Notes under the pieces: generated by a model
Told to the model about the DNA's origin: nothing
Database searches by the model: none
What the model saw: the letters and a program-made list of their open reading frames with translations, nothing else
Shown here: positions 62,388-64,000 of the stretch, piece after piece
Layout: every line of letters begins with the position of its first letter
Numbering within the stretch: the stretch's first letter is position 1
From: an uncultured Alistipes sp.
GTDB taxonomy: Bacteria; Bacteroidota; Bacteroidia; Bacteroidales; Rikenellaceae
DNA: 64,000 nucleotides
NCBI GenBank assembly: GCA_947591475.1
Contig: CANQDE010000001.1
Location: 434,001 to 498,000, forward strand
Direction of reading: 5' to 3'
Made by a program: the position numbers and the translations under genes

Positions 62388-63764
62388 CTACTCTACCTGC
62401 CAGCCGCCACCGAGGGCTTTGTAGAGTGCGACTAATGCCAGATATTCGTCGCGAATGGCATTGCTCAACCCTACTTGGGCGTCGAAATAGCGTCGCTGGG
62501 CATCCAACACGTCGATGTAGTTGATGCTCCCACCGCGGTACTGCAAATTCGCCAAATGGACGTACTCGCGGGCCGCATTGCGCAGGTCTGCCTTCAGACG
62601 GGCCGTTCCGCGTACGCTCCGATAGGTTACGATTGCGTCGTTTGCCTCCTTGAAGACATCCAGTACTTTTTGTTCGTAGGCCAGCCGGGATTGTTCGTAG
62701 GCTGCTATGGCTGCCTTGTAGGCCGCCTTCTTGCGTCCGAATCCGAAAATCGGCGCCGTAAGCGACCCCGCAGCATAGGAGAAAGGGGACTTCAGCAGTC
62801 CCTGCACGGCGTCGTTCTCCCAGCCGCCCGTGAGTCGGAACACCAGGCGCGGGAAACGGTCTGCATAGGCGATGCCCACGCCGGACAATGCCGCACGCAG
62901 GCGCGCCTCTGCGGCCCGCACATCGGGCCGGCGTTGCAACAGTTCGGAGGGAATGCCTACCGGAAGGTCATCGAGCGGCATATCGACCAACTCGATGGTG
63001 CCGCGCGGCATCCGGGTACCGGGATAGTCGCCCGTCAGCAGCGACAGGGCGCTCTGCGTGATTTCAATCCTCCGCTCAAGGTCCGGAATCATCGCGGCGG
63101 TCGTGGCATACTCCACCTGCGCCTGCTGGTAGACCGTCTCGGAGGTCAGGCCTCCCTCGAAGCGCAGCTTTGCCTTTGCAACGTCTTCACGGCGGGTTTG
63201 CAGCGTACGCTGCGCGATGGCCAGCTCGTTGTCGAGGGCGACCAACCGGAAATAGGCCGTGGCCGTTTCAGCCACGAGCACCATGCGCATGGCCCGTTCG
63301 TCCTCCACCGTCACCATGTACTCCGCGGCGCCGCGGCGCTTGGCCCAGCGCAGGTTGCCCCACAAATCGGCCTCCCAGCGCACCGTCGCCGTGAGGTCGA
63401 ACTGCGGGTCGCGCACCGATGCCTCACCCTGGTAGTCGTTGGTCTCGTTCTCGGCCAGCACTTCGACCGACACCTCGGGCAGCCGTTCCGCCTTGCGCAC
63501 GCGGTATAGTTGGCGTGCCTGCTCCACGCGGGCCGCTGCGGCGCGGATATCCCGGTTGTAAGTCAGCGTCCGCTCGATGAGCCGACACAGCGCCGTATCG
63601 GCGTAAAACTCCCACCAAGCCCTATCTGCCGCCGTCAGCGAGTCGGCACGTCCGGCAAGCTGCCCGGGAAGCTGCAGCTCGGGAGTCCGGCAGTTTTTCA
63701 CCGCCGAGCAGGAGGCCAGCAACGCGAGCAGCAGCATGCACGAAAGGAGACGCATCGGTTTCAT
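62388..63764 (-). CDS. TolC/NodT-family outer membrane efflux lipoprotein
   Basis: A 458-residue outer membrane channel subunit. The lipobox is LLASCS near residue 19, followed by the OEP repeats: long helices with WWEFYADTALCRLIERTL, NRDIRAAAARVEQARQLY and, in the second half, IPSELLQRRPDVRAAEARLRAA, then LQYRGGSINYIDVLDAQR. It forms the exit duct for an RND pump; the pump gene overlaps its start by 4 bases. Base composition is clearly higher in GC than the rest (41 of 60 in 63361-63420), suggesting transfer. Confidence 0.92.
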   Translation of the reverse strand: MKPMRLLSCMLLLALLASCSAVKNCRTPELQLPGQLAGRADSLTAADRAWWEFYADTALCRLIERTLTYNRDIRAAAARVEQARQLYRVRKAERLPEVSVEVLAENETNDYQGEASVRDPQFDLTATVRWEADLWGNLRWAKRRGAAEYMVTVEDERAMRMVLVAETATAYFRLVALDNELAIAQRTLQTRREDVAKAKLRFEGGLTSETVYQQAQVEYATTAAMIPDLERRIEITQSALSLLTGDYPGTRMPRGTIELVDMPLDDLPVGIPSELLQRRPDVRAAEARLRAALSGVGIAYADRFPRLVFRLTGGWENDAVQGLLKSPFSYAAGSLTAPIFGFGRKKAAYKAAIAAYEQSRLAYEQKVLDVFKEANDAIVTYRSVRGTARLKADLRNAAREYVHLANLQYRGGSINYIDVLDAQRRYFDAQVGLSNAIRDEYLALVALYKALGGGWQVE

Positions 63765-64000
63765 CGTTTCAGTCGCATTTTGATTCTGTAAATCCAGACG
63801 AAGAAGAAAGGTACGAAGACGACGCCTACGGTAATCGCCGCAATCATACCGAAGAATACGCCCGTGCCAATGCCTTGGCGGCTGGCCGACCCGGGGCCCG
63901 AGGCGAGCACCAGAGGGAGCAGTCCGAGGATGAAGGCCAAAGAGGTCATGACGATAGGACGGAAGCGCAGGTGCGCGGCCATGAGGGCGGCCGTTACGAC
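63761..64000 (-). CDS. RND efflux pump inner membrane subunit (AcrB/HAE1-type), C-terminal part
   Basis: Only about 79 codons are in the window; the gene enters from the right edge. The visible end has the RND signature near the last helices: HLRFRPIVMTSLAFILGLLP, SGPGSASRQGIGTGVFFGM, then VFVPFFFVWIY. Its TGA overlaps the ATG of the TolC-type gene (ATGA), so the two are coupled. The pump would export drugs, bile salts or similar compounds by proton motive force. The periplasmic adaptor is presumably further upstream, outside the window. Confidence 0.9.
   Translation of the reverse strand, partial: VVTAALMAAHLRFRPIVMTSLAFILGLLPLVLASGPGSASRQGIGTGVFFGMIAAITVGVVFVPFFFVWIYRIKMRLKR

Overview
The window is a chromosomal segment of a Bacteroidota bacterium, most likely a gut member of Bacteroidales (an Alistipes/Rikenellaceae-type genome is my best guess; this is inference from protein style and GC content). 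Direct signs are the many promoters of the Bacteroidota form TTG-N19/20-TAnnTTTG, the near absence of strong Shine-Dalgarno sequences, families largely confined to the phylum (DUF4861, DUF4491, DUF4919, DUF3276/PUR, DUF5106), and two rubrerythrins, which point to an anaerobe. Most genes are housekeeping.

Layout. 1-4410 (+): end of dnaN, a DEDDh exonuclease, a LysM/binding-protein fusion, the redox regulator Rex, a one-domain FAD synthetase and a thioesterase, packed as an operon. 4469-14802: htpG, a small membrane protein, then dnaE-trxA-galM and small DUF2007 and PUR-family genes. 13222-16546 (-): popT-like DUF368, aroE and an S41 protease. 16722-23183: ettA, hisS, rubrerythrin, CapA-like, DUF4491 and the DUF4861 lipoprotein.

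23389-37617 is a pectin/uronate locus. uxaC, kdgK, eda, exuT, uxaB, uxaA, a zinc-ribbon gene, a pectin methylesterase and a GH43 enzyme lie on +. A MATE gene separates them from kduD/kduI on -. Together they take galacturonate (UxaC-UxaB-UxaA) and unsaturated pectin products (KduI-KduD) to 2-keto-3-deoxygluconate, then through KdgK and Eda to pyruvate and glyceraldehyde-3-phosphate. Two strong hairpin-plus-T terminators sit inside this operon. No susC/susD pair or dedicated regulator is visible.

37957-56258: rluB with a long low-complexity front, an aldo/keto reductase, ligA-dapA-DUF4919-C11 protease (-), a conserved acidic protein, purA with a 13-bp palindrome at its promoter, etfBA plus an acyl-CoA dehydrogenase, a DUF5106 lipoprotein, reverse rubrerythrin, nitroreductase, a LuxC-type acyl-CoA reductase, a pRiA4b ORF-3-like protein and miaA. 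56501-60953: tRNA-Leu(TAA), two small secreted proteins in AT-richer DNA, rho, an S1/P1 nuclease and tRNA-Gly(GCC). 60989-62153 is a decayed insertion sequence with clear terminal inverted repeats, followed by a transposase fragment. At 62388 the composition rises sharply into a TolC-type/RND efflux pair that runs off the window.

The most unusual item is a family of about 140-180 bp intergenic repeats (four copies: 34337-34516, 52761-52911, 53583-53764, 56293-56430). They share two hairpins whose stems change in a compensatory way between copies, and at least two copies have related ends. They could be MITE-like elements or structured RNA/terminator elements.
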